Shown one piece after another: positions 1-8,249 of a DNA stretch of 64,000 bases. The stretch spans positions 372,001-436,000 of the forward strand of contig CANNDD010000002.1 in NCBI GenBank assembly GCA_947503285.1, given 5' to 3'. The notes below the pieces were generated by a model. That model saw nothing but the letters and a program-made list of their open reading frames with translations. It was not told the DNA's origin and did no database searches. Origin of the DNA: an uncultured Croceitalea sp. Lineage in GTDB: Bacteria > Bacteroidota > Bacteroidia > Flavobacteriales > Flavobacteriaceae. The number at the start of each line of letters is the position of its first letter. The first letter of the stretch is position 1. The position numbers and the translations under genes are program-made.

Positions 1-43
1 TGTTCCATAACGGTCTTGAAAATTTTATGTTAAAATAGATGAT

Positions 44-1093
44 ATGAAAGATTTAAAGTACCTAGCAGCATTGACCATACCGATTTCGGCATTCATAAGT
101 CTCTATTTTAAGGGATATCTAAGTTATTTCACACCCTTCTATGCCTTTGCCATCATTCCCTTTTTAGAAGTATTATTGCCCCATGATACTTCAAACCTAG
201 AAGGTGAACAATTGAAAAAGAAAAGCAAAAGCAAGCTGTTCGATTGGATGCTCTACTTAAACATTCCCATGGTATTCGGTTTTCTATTTTATGCCCTTTG
301 GGACGTTTCGACCCACAGCTATGCCCGATACGAAGAAATAGGCCTAATTTTCTCGATTGGCATTGTATTGGGCGTCAACGGTATCAACGTTGCCCATGAA
401 CTAGGTCACCGTCAGCATACTTTTGAGCGCTATCTAGGCAAATTGTTGTTGTTGCCTTCTTTTTACATGCATTTTTATATTGAGCATAATTTCGGACACC
501 ATTTACATGCTGCCACCAAAGAAGATCCCGCCACCGCCAAATACAATCAAAGCCTCTATTCTTTTTGGTTTACCTCTACCTTTCGACAATACCGCAATGC
601 TTGGAAAATTCAAAACAGATTGTTGAAATCAGAAAATGAAGGTTTCTTTTCCATGAAAAATGACCTGTTTTTCTATACCCTTTTTCAATTGATCTATGCA
701 GTATTCGTCTTCCTCTTCTTTGATACCGTTGGATTATGGTTTGCCCTTGCATCAGGGGCAATAGGCTTTCTATTGCTAGAAACGGTCAACTATATTGAAC
801 ACTATGGGCTTGTTCGTTTTAAAATGCCATCGGGCCGGTACGAAAGGGTTCGTGAGTGCCATTCATGGAACAGCAATCATGTTATAGGCCGCATCGTTCT
901 TTATGAACTGACCAGGCATAGTGACCATCACTATAAGTCATCTAAAAAATACCAAACCCTCGATTACCATGATATCTCACCCCAGATGCCGTTTGGTTAC
1001 CCCACTTCAATGGTACTTTCGTTCTTGCCTCCCTTGTGGTTTACCATTATGAACAAACGCGTACCGGTCGAGATGCGAAAGACATCCGATTAA
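44..1093 (+). CDS. alkB: AlkB-type alkane 1-monooxygenase
   Basis: Integral-membrane non-heme di-iron hydroxylase, predicted to oxidise the terminal methyl of alkanes (or a related hydrophobic substrate) to a primary alcohol in the inner membrane. All diagnostic histidine clusters are visible: HELGHRQH at residues 118-125, EHNFGHHLH at 147-155, NYIEHYG at 249-255 and RHSDHH at 291-296. NYIEHYG is the signature separating AlkB from generic fatty-acid desaturases. Hydrophobic segments lie around 5-45, 70-115 and 205-245. At 349 aa it is somewhat shorter than the roughly 400-aa Pseudomonas AlkB. No rubredoxin or rubredoxin reductase lies beside it here, so its electron donor must be encoded elsewhere. 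Substrate range cannot be read from sequence; marine flavobacterial AlkB proteins are not all proven alkane oxidisers. Confidence 0.9.
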   Translation: MKDLKYLAALTIPISAFISLYFKGYLSYFTPFYAFAIIPFLEVLLPHDTSNLEGEQLKKKSKSKLFDWMLYLNIPMVFGFLFYALWDVSTHSYARYEEIGLIFSIGIVLGVNGINVAHELGHRQHTFERYLGKLLLLPSFYMHFYIEHNFGHHLHAATKEDPATAKYNQSLYSFWFTSTFRQYRNAWKIQNRLLKSENEGFFSMKNDLFFYTLFQLIYAVFVFLFFDTVGLWFALASGAIGFLLLETVNYIEHYGLVRFKMPSGRYERVRECHSWNSNHVIGRIVLYELTRHSDHHYKSSKKYQTLDYHDISPQMPFGYPTSMVLSFLPPLWFTIMNKRVPVEMRKTSD

Positions 1094-1134
1094 TTTGAAT
1101 ACATGATGCCGTCTTACAACTCGCTTTAGGTTAG

Positions 1135-1142
1135 TATCTTTG
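1135..1142 (+). promoter_or_regulatory. -7 promoter element of gltX
   Basis: TATCTTTG is a perfect match to the Bacteroidota -7 consensus TAnnTTTG. It ends 17 nt before the gltX ATG, implying a leader of roughly 10 nt. No clear TTG -33 element is visible (TTA at 1114-1116). Confidence 0.6.
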
Positions 1143-1159
1143 TGGCTCAATTTTAAAAG

Positions 1160-2662
1160 ATGCCTCAGAAAGTTCGTGTTCGATTTGCTCCAAGCCCTAC
1201 TGGGCCACTTCACATTGGTGGTGTGCGCACCGCTTTGTTTAACTACTTATTTGCGAAAAAGCATCATGGTGATTTCGTATTACGTATTGAGGATACCGAC
1301 CAAAATCGCTATGTCGAAGGCGCCGAAAACTATATTGTTGAAGCACTAAATTGGTTGGGTATTCCCTTTGACGAGGGCCCATCCCAAGAGGGGGAATTTG
1401 GTCCTTATCGTCAAAGTGAACGCAAGCATCTTTATGAGAAATATGCCTTAGAACTTATTGAAAAAGAACATGCTTATTATGCTTTTGATACCCCCGAGCG
1501 ATTGGATTTTCATCGCAAGGATCATGAGGCAAAAGGCAAGACCTTTATCTACAATTGGCATAATCGCTTGAAATTGGACAATTCCCTTTCATTGTCCAAC
1601 GAAGAAACGAAAGCAAAACTCGATTCTGGCGCGCCTTATGTCGTTAGGTTCAAATCACCACAAGATGAAAAACTCTTGTTACACGACATTATTAGAGGCG
1701 CTATTGAAATCGACACCAATGTGCTCGACGACAAAGTACTCTTCAAAAGTGATGGTATGCCTACCTATCATTTGGCCAATATCGTTGATGATCATTTAAT
1801 GGAAATCACCCATGTCATTCGTGGGGAAGAGTGGTTACCCTCGCTACCCCTGCACCAACTTTTGTACAACGCATTTGAATGGGCCGCTCCTGAGTTTGCA
1901 CACCTGCCCTTGATTATGAAGCCCGTCGGAAAAGGGAAGCTGAGTAAACGTGATGGTGAAAAAGGGGGGTTCCCCGTTTTTCCATTATCGTGGAACGAAT
2001 CAAGGGGGTATCGCGAGTCGGGTTATTTTCCTGAGGCAGTACTCAATTTTTTGGCCCTATTAGGCTGGAACCCAGGTACGGAACAAGAGTTATTTTCTCT
2101 ACAAGAGCTTGTTGAAACCTTTAGTTTAGAACGTGTTACTAAATCTGGAGCGCGCTTTGATCCAGAAAAGACTAAATGGTACAATCATCAATGGTTGCAG
2201 AAAAAGCCCAATGAAGAGTTGGCATCCCTGTTTGATTCGGTGCTGAAAGAGATTCCTCAAGATGTTCGGAATGAAGGTTATGTCGAAAAAGTGGTCGAGC
2301 TTATCAAAGAACGTGCTGATTTCGTTACGGATTTCTGGGAACTGGGCGATTACTTTTTTGAAGCTCCAACCACATACCAGGAAAAAGCGGTCAAAAAACA
2401 ATGGAAAGATGACACGCCAACAATTATAAGCCAACTCACAATGGTGTTGGAACCGCTAACTGATTTTACTTCAGAAAACGTAGAGGCTAAAGTCAAAAAT
2501 TGGATTGGCGAGCAAGGCCTGTCTTTTGGTAAGGTCATGCCGCCCTTACGATTGGTCATAGTGGGCGACATGAAGGGGCCACACTTATTCGATATCATGG
2601 CCCTATTGGGTAAAGCGGAGTCCCTTGCCCGTATGGAAAAGGCTATAAGGGTGTTGGGTTGA
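1160..2662 (+). CDS. gltX: Glutamyl-tRNA synthetase
   Basis: Class I aminoacyl-tRNA synthetase charging tRNA-Glu with glutamate in the cytoplasm. The N-terminal Rossmann fold carries the HIGH-type motif in PSPTGPLHIGG (residues 11-21), and the KMSKS-type loop is KLSKR at 260-264. The 500-aa length matches bacterial GluRS with its C-terminal helical anticodon-binding region. The ATG at 1160 gives the canonical start MPQKVRVRFAPSPTG, and a TAnnTTTG element lies immediately upstream. glnS is present in the same window (8250-9935, minus strand). A genome with its own GlnRS does not need GluRS to misacylate tRNA-Gln, so this enzyme is probably discriminating (inference). Confidence 0.98.
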   Translation: MPQKVRVRFAPSPTGPLHIGGVRTALFNYLFAKKHHGDFVLRIEDTDQNRYVEGAENYIVEALNWLGIPFDEGPSQEGEFGPYRQSERKHLYEKYALELIEKEHAYYAFDTPERLDFHRKDHEAKGKTFIYNWHNRLKLDNSLSLSNEETKAKLDSGAPYVVRFKSPQDEKLLLHDIIRGAIEIDTNVLDDKVLFKSDGMPTYHLANIVDDHLMEITHVIRGEEWLPSLPLHQLLYNAFEWAAPEFAHLPLIMKPVGKGKLSKRDGEKGGFPVFPLSWNESRGYRESGYFPEAVLNFLALLGWNPGTEQELFSLQELVETFSLERVTKSGARFDPEKTKWYNHQWLQKKPNEELASLFDSVLKEIPQDVRNEGYVEKVVELIKERADFVTDFWELGDYFFEAPTTYQEKAVKKQWKDDTPTIISQLTMVLEPLTDFTSENVEAKVKNWIGEQGLSFGKVMPPLRLVIVGDMKGPHLFDIMALLGKAESLARMEKAIRVLG

Positions 2663-2976
2663 TTTTGTAGTACCTACTTGCATACGGATATTTTCGTAGT
2701 CGTTTCTTGATAACCCATCATCAAGGGTCAACCTTTCTTAGGTGCTTGCCTTCAAGTTTTACGCCTTGTACCACTGGCACTTATGCACCATGCTTTGGCT
2801 CGTTAGAGATCATTTAAAATAGAATTGATCCCCAACTTTTTAATGGATTTTCCCAACCATTGGCCAAAAAGACGTCCGTATACCGTATACGTACGCATCC
2901 GTCCGTAAATTTATTGAACACACTATGTTTTCAAGATACTTTTGAAATTCAAAATTTTCAAAACATATTTCAAATC
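2663..2976. other. Intergenic region with palindrome
   Basis: A 314-bp gap between gltX and the next ATG. It holds no convincing gene. A reading frame reaches upstream to 2860, but that 39-codon extension precedes an obvious signal-peptide start and is not credible protein. The one structured element is a perfect 15-bp palindrome at 2877-2891. An AT-rich stretch follows up to the ATG at 2977. Confidence 0.6.
2877..2891. promoter_or_regulatory. 15-bp palindrome, possible operator
   Basis: CGTATAC-C-GTATACG is a perfect inverted repeat with a one-base centre, 85 nt upstream of the ATG at 2977. It heads a three-gene unit that includes an AraC-type regulator. A symmetric half-site pair of this size fits a dimeric DNA-binding protein; which one is unknown. 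Confidence 0.3.
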
Positions 2977-3675
2977 ATGAAAGGTTTACGACACATCTTG
3001 CTCACGGTAACTACTTATTTAATTATCCATTCGTCTTTCGGACAATCAAAAATCGACACGATCACACTAAAAAAAGGAGAGGTCTTTGATATTTTATTGT
3101 TGAGTCAACATCCTGATAGGGATGCTGAATTAAAATCATACTTCCAATCCGCCTTTCCCATAGCAAAAAAAATGTCTTATCAACCGCTCCCTGGTTTTAA
3201 AATCATCAACAACAATCAGGGCAATCTCCATCCGAACATTTTAGTATTGGGCAAATGGGACAATACAACCATTAGAGAAGCGTTTTTGACCGAAATTTTA
3301 AAAGACGTGCCCGATTTTCATGAACGCAGAAGAAAAATATGGTCTTATTTTGGATTACGGTATTTTAAAATTGAATCCGACTTATCTTTTCAAATTAACC
3401 GAAACCATTATAATGTAGCCACTGCGTACTGGCTCGAATCGGATAAACGACCCAACCCATACTATAAAAAATGGGAACAAGAAATCGAAACCGCGGGTGG
3501 AAAAATCCTTATCCAACTAAAGAATGGAACGTCCCCTTTTGGTTATCAATATAATCCAGAATATTTTGTGATCACTTCTTGGAAACGTGAAGCTGACTTT
3601 AGGTCTTTTCAAGAAAAGATGAAAAAACAAGACTTGAATGGCGTTCAACATATAAATGAGTTTATATTACAATAG
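2977..3675 (+). CDS. Secreted protein, two ferredoxin-like halves
   Basis: Unrecognised 232-aa exported protein. The ATG at 2977 is chosen because it opens a good signal peptide (MKGLRHILL...SSFGQ). The mature protein seems to contain two similar alpha/beta halves. Each has a strand, a helix, a glycine-turn strand and a final edge such as VLGKWDN or FVITSWK followed by an acidic helix (...REAFLTEIL..., ...EADFRSFQEKM). That layout resembles dimeric alpha/beta-barrel proteins (DUF1330/NIPSNAP/ABM type), but I cannot assign a family. It is followed 15 nt later by a membrane AraC regulator and then a DUF2911 protein, all on the same strand, so the three are probably co-transcribed. Confidence 0.7.
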   Translation: MKGLRHILLTVTTYLIIHSSFGQSKIDTITLKKGEVFDILLLSQHPDRDAELKSYFQSAFPIAKKMSYQPLPGFKIINNNQGNLHPNILVLGKWDNTTIREAFLTEILKDVPDFHERRRKIWSYFGLRYFKIESDLSFQINRNHYNVATAYWLESDKRPNPYYKKWEQEIETAGGKILIQLKNGTSPFGYQYNPEYFVITSWKREADFRSFQEKMKKQDLNGVQHINEFILQ

Positions 3676-3690
3676 TCAACTATTTTGGAA

Positions 3691-4791
3691 ATGATCCCTA
3701 TTCTAAATCAATTCGTCTATTTTGCCTTTTTTCAAGCTCTGTTCTTACTAATCTTATTTTGTGCCTCAGATAAAAAAAGACAGCGAATAAATGTCTATTT
3801 ATTTATTTTGGTAGTGCTTTTGATGGTCGGTTTACTGTCAAAAATCGGTCACTTTGCATGGAACTGGCAGAGACAGTTAAAAGGCGTATCAGAGTTCTCC
3901 ATTTTATTTTTCGGGCCAACGGTCTACCTGTTTGTTCAATCGACGCTTTCAGGGAAACGCTTTTCGGGTTTTGATGTAGTTCATTACGTACCGGGCGTGG
4001 TCTATAGTCTAATTGTTACTTTTTACTATATCATTCCGTCTCAAGAGGTCATTGCAGAACGCGTTGGCAGCGGTGAATTATTCAGGGTGGTGCATATTTT
4101 GGTTGGCCTTGGGCTTACCGTGAATATCAGCTATTTCGTTCTCAGTGTATTAAAATTCAATAAACTGAAAAAAGCCTTACAAGAGCAAGCGAGCTATCTA
4201 TTGAACATCGCTTTTGTGAGAAACTTTCTTATAGCGATTGGCATCTGTCTATCGATTTGGTTGGCCGTCTATCTTATAAGTTTTAGCACGTATTCTCAAT
4301 TGGAAATCGTATCTCGGGAATTCATTTGGCTGGCAGTGGCCTTAATCGTTTTGTTTATTGCCTATTATCAAATGGTAGCTCCTTCCATTTTTTGGTTCAG
4401 TCAATTTCAAGAACCCATAAAATATACACGATCCAAATTTTCAACTGCCGATTTGGATAGGCTGAAACTGGAATTGGACGAAATTATGGTGCGGAAAAAG
4501 CCTTACTTGAATGCAAAACTGCTAAAATCAGAGTTGGCTGAACTTATGGATATCAATGCCCCCGAATTATCACGTTTGCTTAATGAAAGAGTGGGGATGA
4601 GCTTTTTTGAATATGTGAATTACCACCGTATTCACGAATTTATACGCTTAACGAAAACGCCCAATGCACAACAGAAAACGCTATTAGGGCTAGCACAAGA
4701 AGCAGGATTCAATTCTAAATCCACTTTCAATAAATCGTTTAAGCAGATTATGAGCTGTCCGCCATCGTATTACCTCAAGAAATCACAATAA
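3691..4791 (+). CDS. Membrane-anchored AraC-family regulator
   Basis: Transcription regulator of 366 aa with an N-terminal membrane sensor. Roughly the first 235 residues form about seven hydrophobic segments. The C-terminal ~110 residues are an AraC-type double helix-turn-helix: ...LAELMDINAPELSRLLNE..., FFEYVNYHRIHEF and the second HTH LAQEAGFNSKSTFNKSFK. This seven-TM plus HTH_18 layout is common in Bacteroidota. The frame extends two codons upstream to a TTG, but the ATG at 3691 gives the natural start MIPILNQF. It sits in a tight operon with the secreted protein before it and the DUF2911 protein after it. The sensed signal is unknown. Confidence 0.88.
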   Translation: MIPILNQFVYFAFFQALFLLILFCASDKKRQRINVYLFILVVLLMVGLLSKIGHFAWNWQRQLKGVSEFSILFFGPTVYLFVQSTLSGKRFSGFDVVHYVPGVVYSLIVTFYYIIPSQEVIAERVGSGELFRVVHILVGLGLTVNISYFVLSVLKFNKLKKALQEQASYLLNIAFVRNFLIAIGICLSIWLAVYLISFSTYSQLEIVSREFIWLAVALIVLFIAYYQMVAPSIFWFSQFQEPIKYTRSKFSTADLDRLKLELDEIMVRKKPYLNAKLLKSELAELMDINAPELSRLLNERVGMSFFEYVNYHRIHEFIRLTKTPNAQQKTLLGLAQEAGFNSKSTFNKSFKQIMSCPPSYYLKKSQ

Positions 4792-4814
4792 TTACGCATT
4801 ACATCCATCAAATT

Positions 4815-5654
4815 ATGTCAAAATACGTTTTTAGCTTTATGTTACTCTTCCTTGGTATATCAGGATATGCTCAAATCAAATTACCGGCCTTAAGTCCAAA
4901 AGTAGAAATCTCACAAAAAATTGGATTGACCACAGCTATTCTATCCTATTCTAGACCAAGTTTGCGCGGAAGGGAGTTATTCGGAGATGATGGGATATTG
5001 GTTTTCGGTGAAAAATGGAGGACTGGGGCAAATGCGACCACAAAAATCGAATTTTCCAACGATATCGTAATGAATGGTCAATCCTTGCCAAAGGGAACTT
5101 ATGCCCTGTTGTCCACACCGCAAAAGACATCATGGACCTTTCATTTTTATCCTTATCAACCTCTGTCGTACACTAACTTTTTAGTGAAACAACCCATGTT
5201 TGAAATCAAGGTGCCAATACAACGATTGGATTATGCCATGGAAACACTTTCCCTTCATTTTGAAGCAATTGACTTAAGTGGTGCAAATTTAGTATTACAG
5301 TGGGCAAACTATAAGGTAGAAGTACCTATTACATTGGCTGAACACAACGCCATTTTAGCCCATATTGATACCGTATTAAAAGGACCCTCTGATTTTGATT
5401 ACTTTCAAGCCGCCCTTTATTTACATGAAACCCAAACCGATTTACCACTTGCTTTAAGCTACATTAGAAAAGTCACCAAAAGTGATAATGCCTTATTTTT
5501 TCAGGTATATCGAGAGGCATTAATATTAAAGAATCTCAATAGGAATCAGGAGGCCGTTACGGCGGCCAAACGTTCTAAAAAATTGTCGCAGAACGCTGGA
5601 AATAATGATTTGGTGAGGTTGAGTCAAAGAATTATTGATAATCTTTCTGACTAA
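4815..5654 (+). CDS. DUF2911 family secreted protein
   Basis: Exported protein of 279 aa with a signal peptide ending at GISGYAQ. The next ~150 residues match the DUF2911 pattern: SPKVEISQKIGLT near the start, then SRPSLRGRELFG, a glycine-rich FGEKWRTGANATTKIEF and LPKGTYALLSTP. The C-terminal ~100 residues are helical, with tetratricopeptide-like spacing (...ALSYIRKVTK..., ...NQEAVTAAKRS...). DUF2911 proteins are widespread in Bacteroidota and have no established biochemical role. It lies 23 nt after the AraC-type regulator in the same operon. Confidence 0.85.
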   Translation: MSKYVFSFMLLFLGISGYAQIKLPALSPKVEISQKIGLTTAILSYSRPSLRGRELFGDDGILVFGEKWRTGANATTKIEFSNDIVMNGQSLPKGTYALLSTPQKTSWTFHFYPYQPLSYTNFLVKQPMFEIKVPIQRLDYAMETLSLHFEAIDLSGANLVLQWANYKVEVPITLAEHNAILAHIDTVLKGPSDFDYFQAALYLHETQTDLPLALSYIRKVTKSDNALFFQVYREALILKNLNRNQEAVTAAKRSKKLSQNAGNNDLVRLSQRIIDNLSD

Positions 5655-5683
5655 AGTAGCACGATATCGGCTATGACCAGTAG

Positions 5684-5697
5684 CGTATTTTAAACAC
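5684..5697 (+). repeat. 14-bp direct repeat, left copy
   Basis: CGTATTTTAAACAC, identical to 5993-6006. The two copies bracket a 295-bp non-coding segment, which would suit a recombination scar or an inserted element. Confidence 0.6.
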
Positions 5698-5992
5698 TGA
5701 TTTTTTTGGATTAAGCGTAAAACTTTTTGTCGGATATAGGCTTTGGTATTTCAAGATATTCTAAGATATCAGATGTTACCAATGCCTAAAAGGTCAATGC
5801 TTTCATTCCGCTTCTTTAAAGTACCAAACCATAAAGATCAGGTTTTGATGGTAGCCGTTCGAATTTGGTTGCCTCAAAGTGCGTATTGCCCGAAAGCAAC
5901 CCTGAAACCGATAAATCTAGTCCCCAAACGAGCAACACTTTTAGAATTTGTAACAATTCTACCTCAAAAGCTACCTATCTATTACTGTCTTT

Positions 5993-6006
5993 CGTATTTT
6001 AAACAC
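5993..6006 (+). repeat. 14-bp direct repeat, right copy
   Basis: Identical to 5684-5697 and ends 21 nt before the start codon of the SPFH gene. Confidence 0.6.
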
Positions 6007-6027
6007 GTAAACTAAAAACACTATGCT

Positions 6028-6957
6028 ATGGGTAATTTTATTCTAATCCCGATTATTTTTTTCGGACTCGTCGTTTTATTTTCTTCCTTCTTTATCGTTA
6101 AACAACAAACTGCGGTTGCCATTGAACGCTTCGGAAAGTTCAACAGCATCCGTCAATCAGGCCTTCAGATGAAAATTCCGTTGGTAGACCGTATTGCCGG
6201 CCGTTTGACCCTAAAGATCCAACAACTTGACGTGATGGTCGAAACCAAAACCTTGGATGATGTTTTCGTGAAAATAAAAGTATCAGTGCAATTTGTGGTG
6301 ATTCGTGAAAAAGTATACGACGCATTTTACAAATTGGAATATCCGCACGATCAAATTACCTCGTTTGTTTTTGACGTCGTACGCGCCGAAGTACCCAAAA
6401 TGAAATTAGATGATGTCTTTGTTAAAAAAGATGATATCGCCATCGCCGTAAAACGTGAACTAAAAGAATATATGTCTGAATATGGATATGATATTATCAA
6501 GACCCTTGTTACCGATATTGATCCCGATGCACAGGTGAAAGCGGCAATGAACCGTATCAATGCTTCTGAACGTGAAAAAATCGCAGCCCAGTTTGAGGGT
6601 GATGCGGCAAGGATCCTCATTGTAGAAAAGGCAAAGGCAGAAGCCGAAAGTAAACGTCTTCAGGGCCAGGGCATCGCAGACCAACGTCGAGAAATCGCTA
6701 GGGGGCTTGAAGAATCGGTAGAAGTCTTGAATAAAGTGGGTATTAACTCTCAAGAGGCATCTGCACTTATCGTGGTGACACAACATTATGACACTTTACA
6801 GTCTATTGGAGAGGAAACCAATACCAATTTGATTTTATTGCCCAACTCACCGCAGGCTGGCAGTGATATGTTGAACAATATGGTGGCTTCATTTACGGCG
6901 AGTAATATGATAGGGGAGTCCATGAAAAAATCAAACCCCAAAAAAGATGATGCCTAA
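6028..6957 (+). CDS. SPFH/band-7 domain membrane protein
   Basis: Stomatin/prohibitin-superfamily protein of 309 aa, expected to be anchored in the inner membrane and to oligomerise into scaffold-like assemblies. One N-terminal membrane helix (residues 4-24) is followed by the band-7 domain: QQTAVAIERFGKFNSIRQSG, then IPLVDRI and LDVMVETKTLDDVFVKIKVS. A long charged helix follows at about 165-235 (ASEREKIAAQFEGDA..., AKAEAESKRLQGQG). The layout is closest to the HIR/stomatin branch rather than HflK/HflC, but no protease gene is adjacent. Its stop codon overlaps the start of the downstream FG-GAP gene, so the two are probably co-translated. Confidence 0.9.
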   Translation: MGNFILIPIIFFGLVVLFSSFFIVKQQTAVAIERFGKFNSIRQSGLQMKIPLVDRIAGRLTLKIQQLDVMVETKTLDDVFVKIKVSVQFVVIREKVYDAFYKLEYPHDQITSFVFDVVRAEVPKMKLDDVFVKKDDIAIAVKRELKEYMSEYGYDIIKTLVTDIDPDAQVKAAMNRINASEREKIAAQFEGDAARILIVEKAKAEAESKRLQGQGIADQRREIARGLEESVEVLNKVGINSQEASALIVVTQHYDTLQSIGEETNTNLILLPNSPQAGSDMLNNMVASFTASNMIGESMKKSNPKKDDA

Positions 6958-8083
6958 GTTAAGTATCTTCCTCATTGCTTTTTTGTCAAGTGTTATCGTT
7001 GGTGCTCAAGAAAGTCCATTCTTTAATCCTGGTGGTGCGTTTTTAAGTCTGGGTGCCCAAGAAAACCGCACAGCTTCAATCGCAACTGGTGATGTTGATG
7101 GAGATGGGGATATCGATGTGGTTACTGCCGAGGGGCGCCATTGGCCAACGCCCAACTTTATATTTTACAATGTGGGCAATGGGGTATTTAGAACCTCTAG
7201 GGTTTTAGACGGGGAATGGTCTTCATGCTATGCTGCCGAATTGGGCGATTTTGATGGTGATGGTCACCTCGACATCGTTACCGGAAACGATAGGCATCCG
7301 AATATTTGGTATCGAAACGATGGCAAAGGTATTTTTGAACGCATAGGTGCCCTTGGTGGCGATAAGACCCCAACAAGAAATGTGGCGCTCAGCGATCTCG
7401 ATGGTGATGGTGATTTAGATGTGCTTTTTACCAATCGTGGAAGCACCAATGAAATTGTCATCAATGATGGAAAAGGTGGGGTTGAAAAGACCCTCCCTTT
7501 CGGCGGCATAGAAGATGCCACGATTGATATCGAAGTAGCGGATATGAATAAAGATGGAAAATTGGATTTGGTGCTTGCCAATCGCGATCAACAACAAAAC
7601 TACGTCTATCTGCAGACCGAAAAATTAGTGTTCAATAAAAAAATTCCGTTCGGTACAGGAAAAGATGAGACCCGTTCGGTTGCCATTGCCGATTTCAATG
7701 CAGATGGCCATATGGATATTGCCGTTGGCAATCTTAGTGGCGCTAATTATATCTATTTGGGTAATGGAACGGATTTTCAAGAAAGCATTCTTTATGAACC
7801 TTACGATTATCACACGGCAAGTATTACAGTAGGCGATTTAAACAATGACGGAAAAATTGATATTTTAAATGCAAATAGCGATGAGGTGAATTATGCCTAC
7901 ATCAATTTTGGTAAGAATTCTTTCGAAAAAGTTGCTTTGGCGAAAGATCGTAAATTGGATACCTACGATATTCATCTTTCAGATATCAATGGTGACGGTT
8001 TTCTGGATATTTTGGAGGCAAATTCAGAGGATTTGAATTTATACTATTTAAATCGTTATGGTAAGATGAAAAAAGACGAATAA
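6947..8083 (+). CDS. Secreted FG-GAP/VCBS repeat protein
   Basis: Exported protein of 378 aa with signal peptide MPKLSIFLIAFLSSVIVGAQ. The mature part is built from about seven FG-GAP/VCBS blades, each with a calcium-binding DxDxDG loop: DVDGDGDIDVV, DFDGDGHLDIV, DLDGDGDLDVL, DMNKDGKLDLV, DFNADGHMDIA, DLNNDGKIDIL and DINGDGFLDIL. Seven blades predict a complete beta-propeller. No C-terminal T9SS sorting domain is seen, so it may stay periplasmic. Two in-frame ATGs (6947, 6950) both overlap the end of the SPFH gene, by 11 or 8 nt. Binding partner is unknown; a functional tie to the SPFH protein is only suggested by the overlap. Confidence 0.87.
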   Translation: MMPKLSIFLIAFLSSVIVGAQESPFFNPGGAFLSLGAQENRTASIATGDVDGDGDIDVVTAEGRHWPTPNFIFYNVGNGVFRTSRVLDGEWSSCYAAELGDFDGDGHLDIVTGNDRHPNIWYRNDGKGIFERIGALGGDKTPTRNVALSDLDGDGDLDVLFTNRGSTNEIVINDGKGGVEKTLPFGGIEDATIDIEVADMNKDGKLDLVLANRDQQQNYVYLQTEKLVFNKKIPFGTGKDETRSVAIADFNADGHMDIAVGNLSGANYIYLGNGTDFQESILYEPYDYHTASITVGDLNNDGKIDILNANSDEVNYAYINFGKNSFEKVALAKDRKLDTYDIHLSDINGDGFLDILEANSEDLNLYYLNRYGKMKKDE

Positions 8084-8249
8084 GGCCCTCTGCTTTATTG
8101 ATTTTAGTCTAGCACAATGTTTACTGGGCACTTCTCGAACAGTTGGTTACGGCCCTTAAAACAAGGTCTTTTTCAATAGGAAATACCGATTGACATATTT
8201 TTAGGCATAAACAATTTCAATAGCGCTATTTTTCCCACAAATCCGTTTC

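Larger units (their letters stand above)
5655..6027. other. Intergenic region flanked by 14-bp direct repeat
   Basis: A 373-bp gap with no convincing gene on either strand. A 90-codon open frame from a TTG at 5743 has no recognisable protein character or ribosome site. A 14-bp sequence (CGTATTTTAAACAC) occurs at both edges, at 5684-5697 and 5993-6006, enclosing 295 bp. I see no terminal inverted repeats inside it. Confidence 0.5.

Noticed and set aside
2860-2976. 39-codon extension of the secreted protein at 2977
   Set aside because: It starts at TTG, contains the palindrome region, and precedes a normal signal peptide.
5743-6015. 90-codon open frame in the gap before the SPFH gene
   Set aside because: It starts at TTG, has no recognisable domain, signal peptide or ribosome site, and has the irregular composition of translated non-coding DNA. 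No remnant of a known family could be read in any frame.
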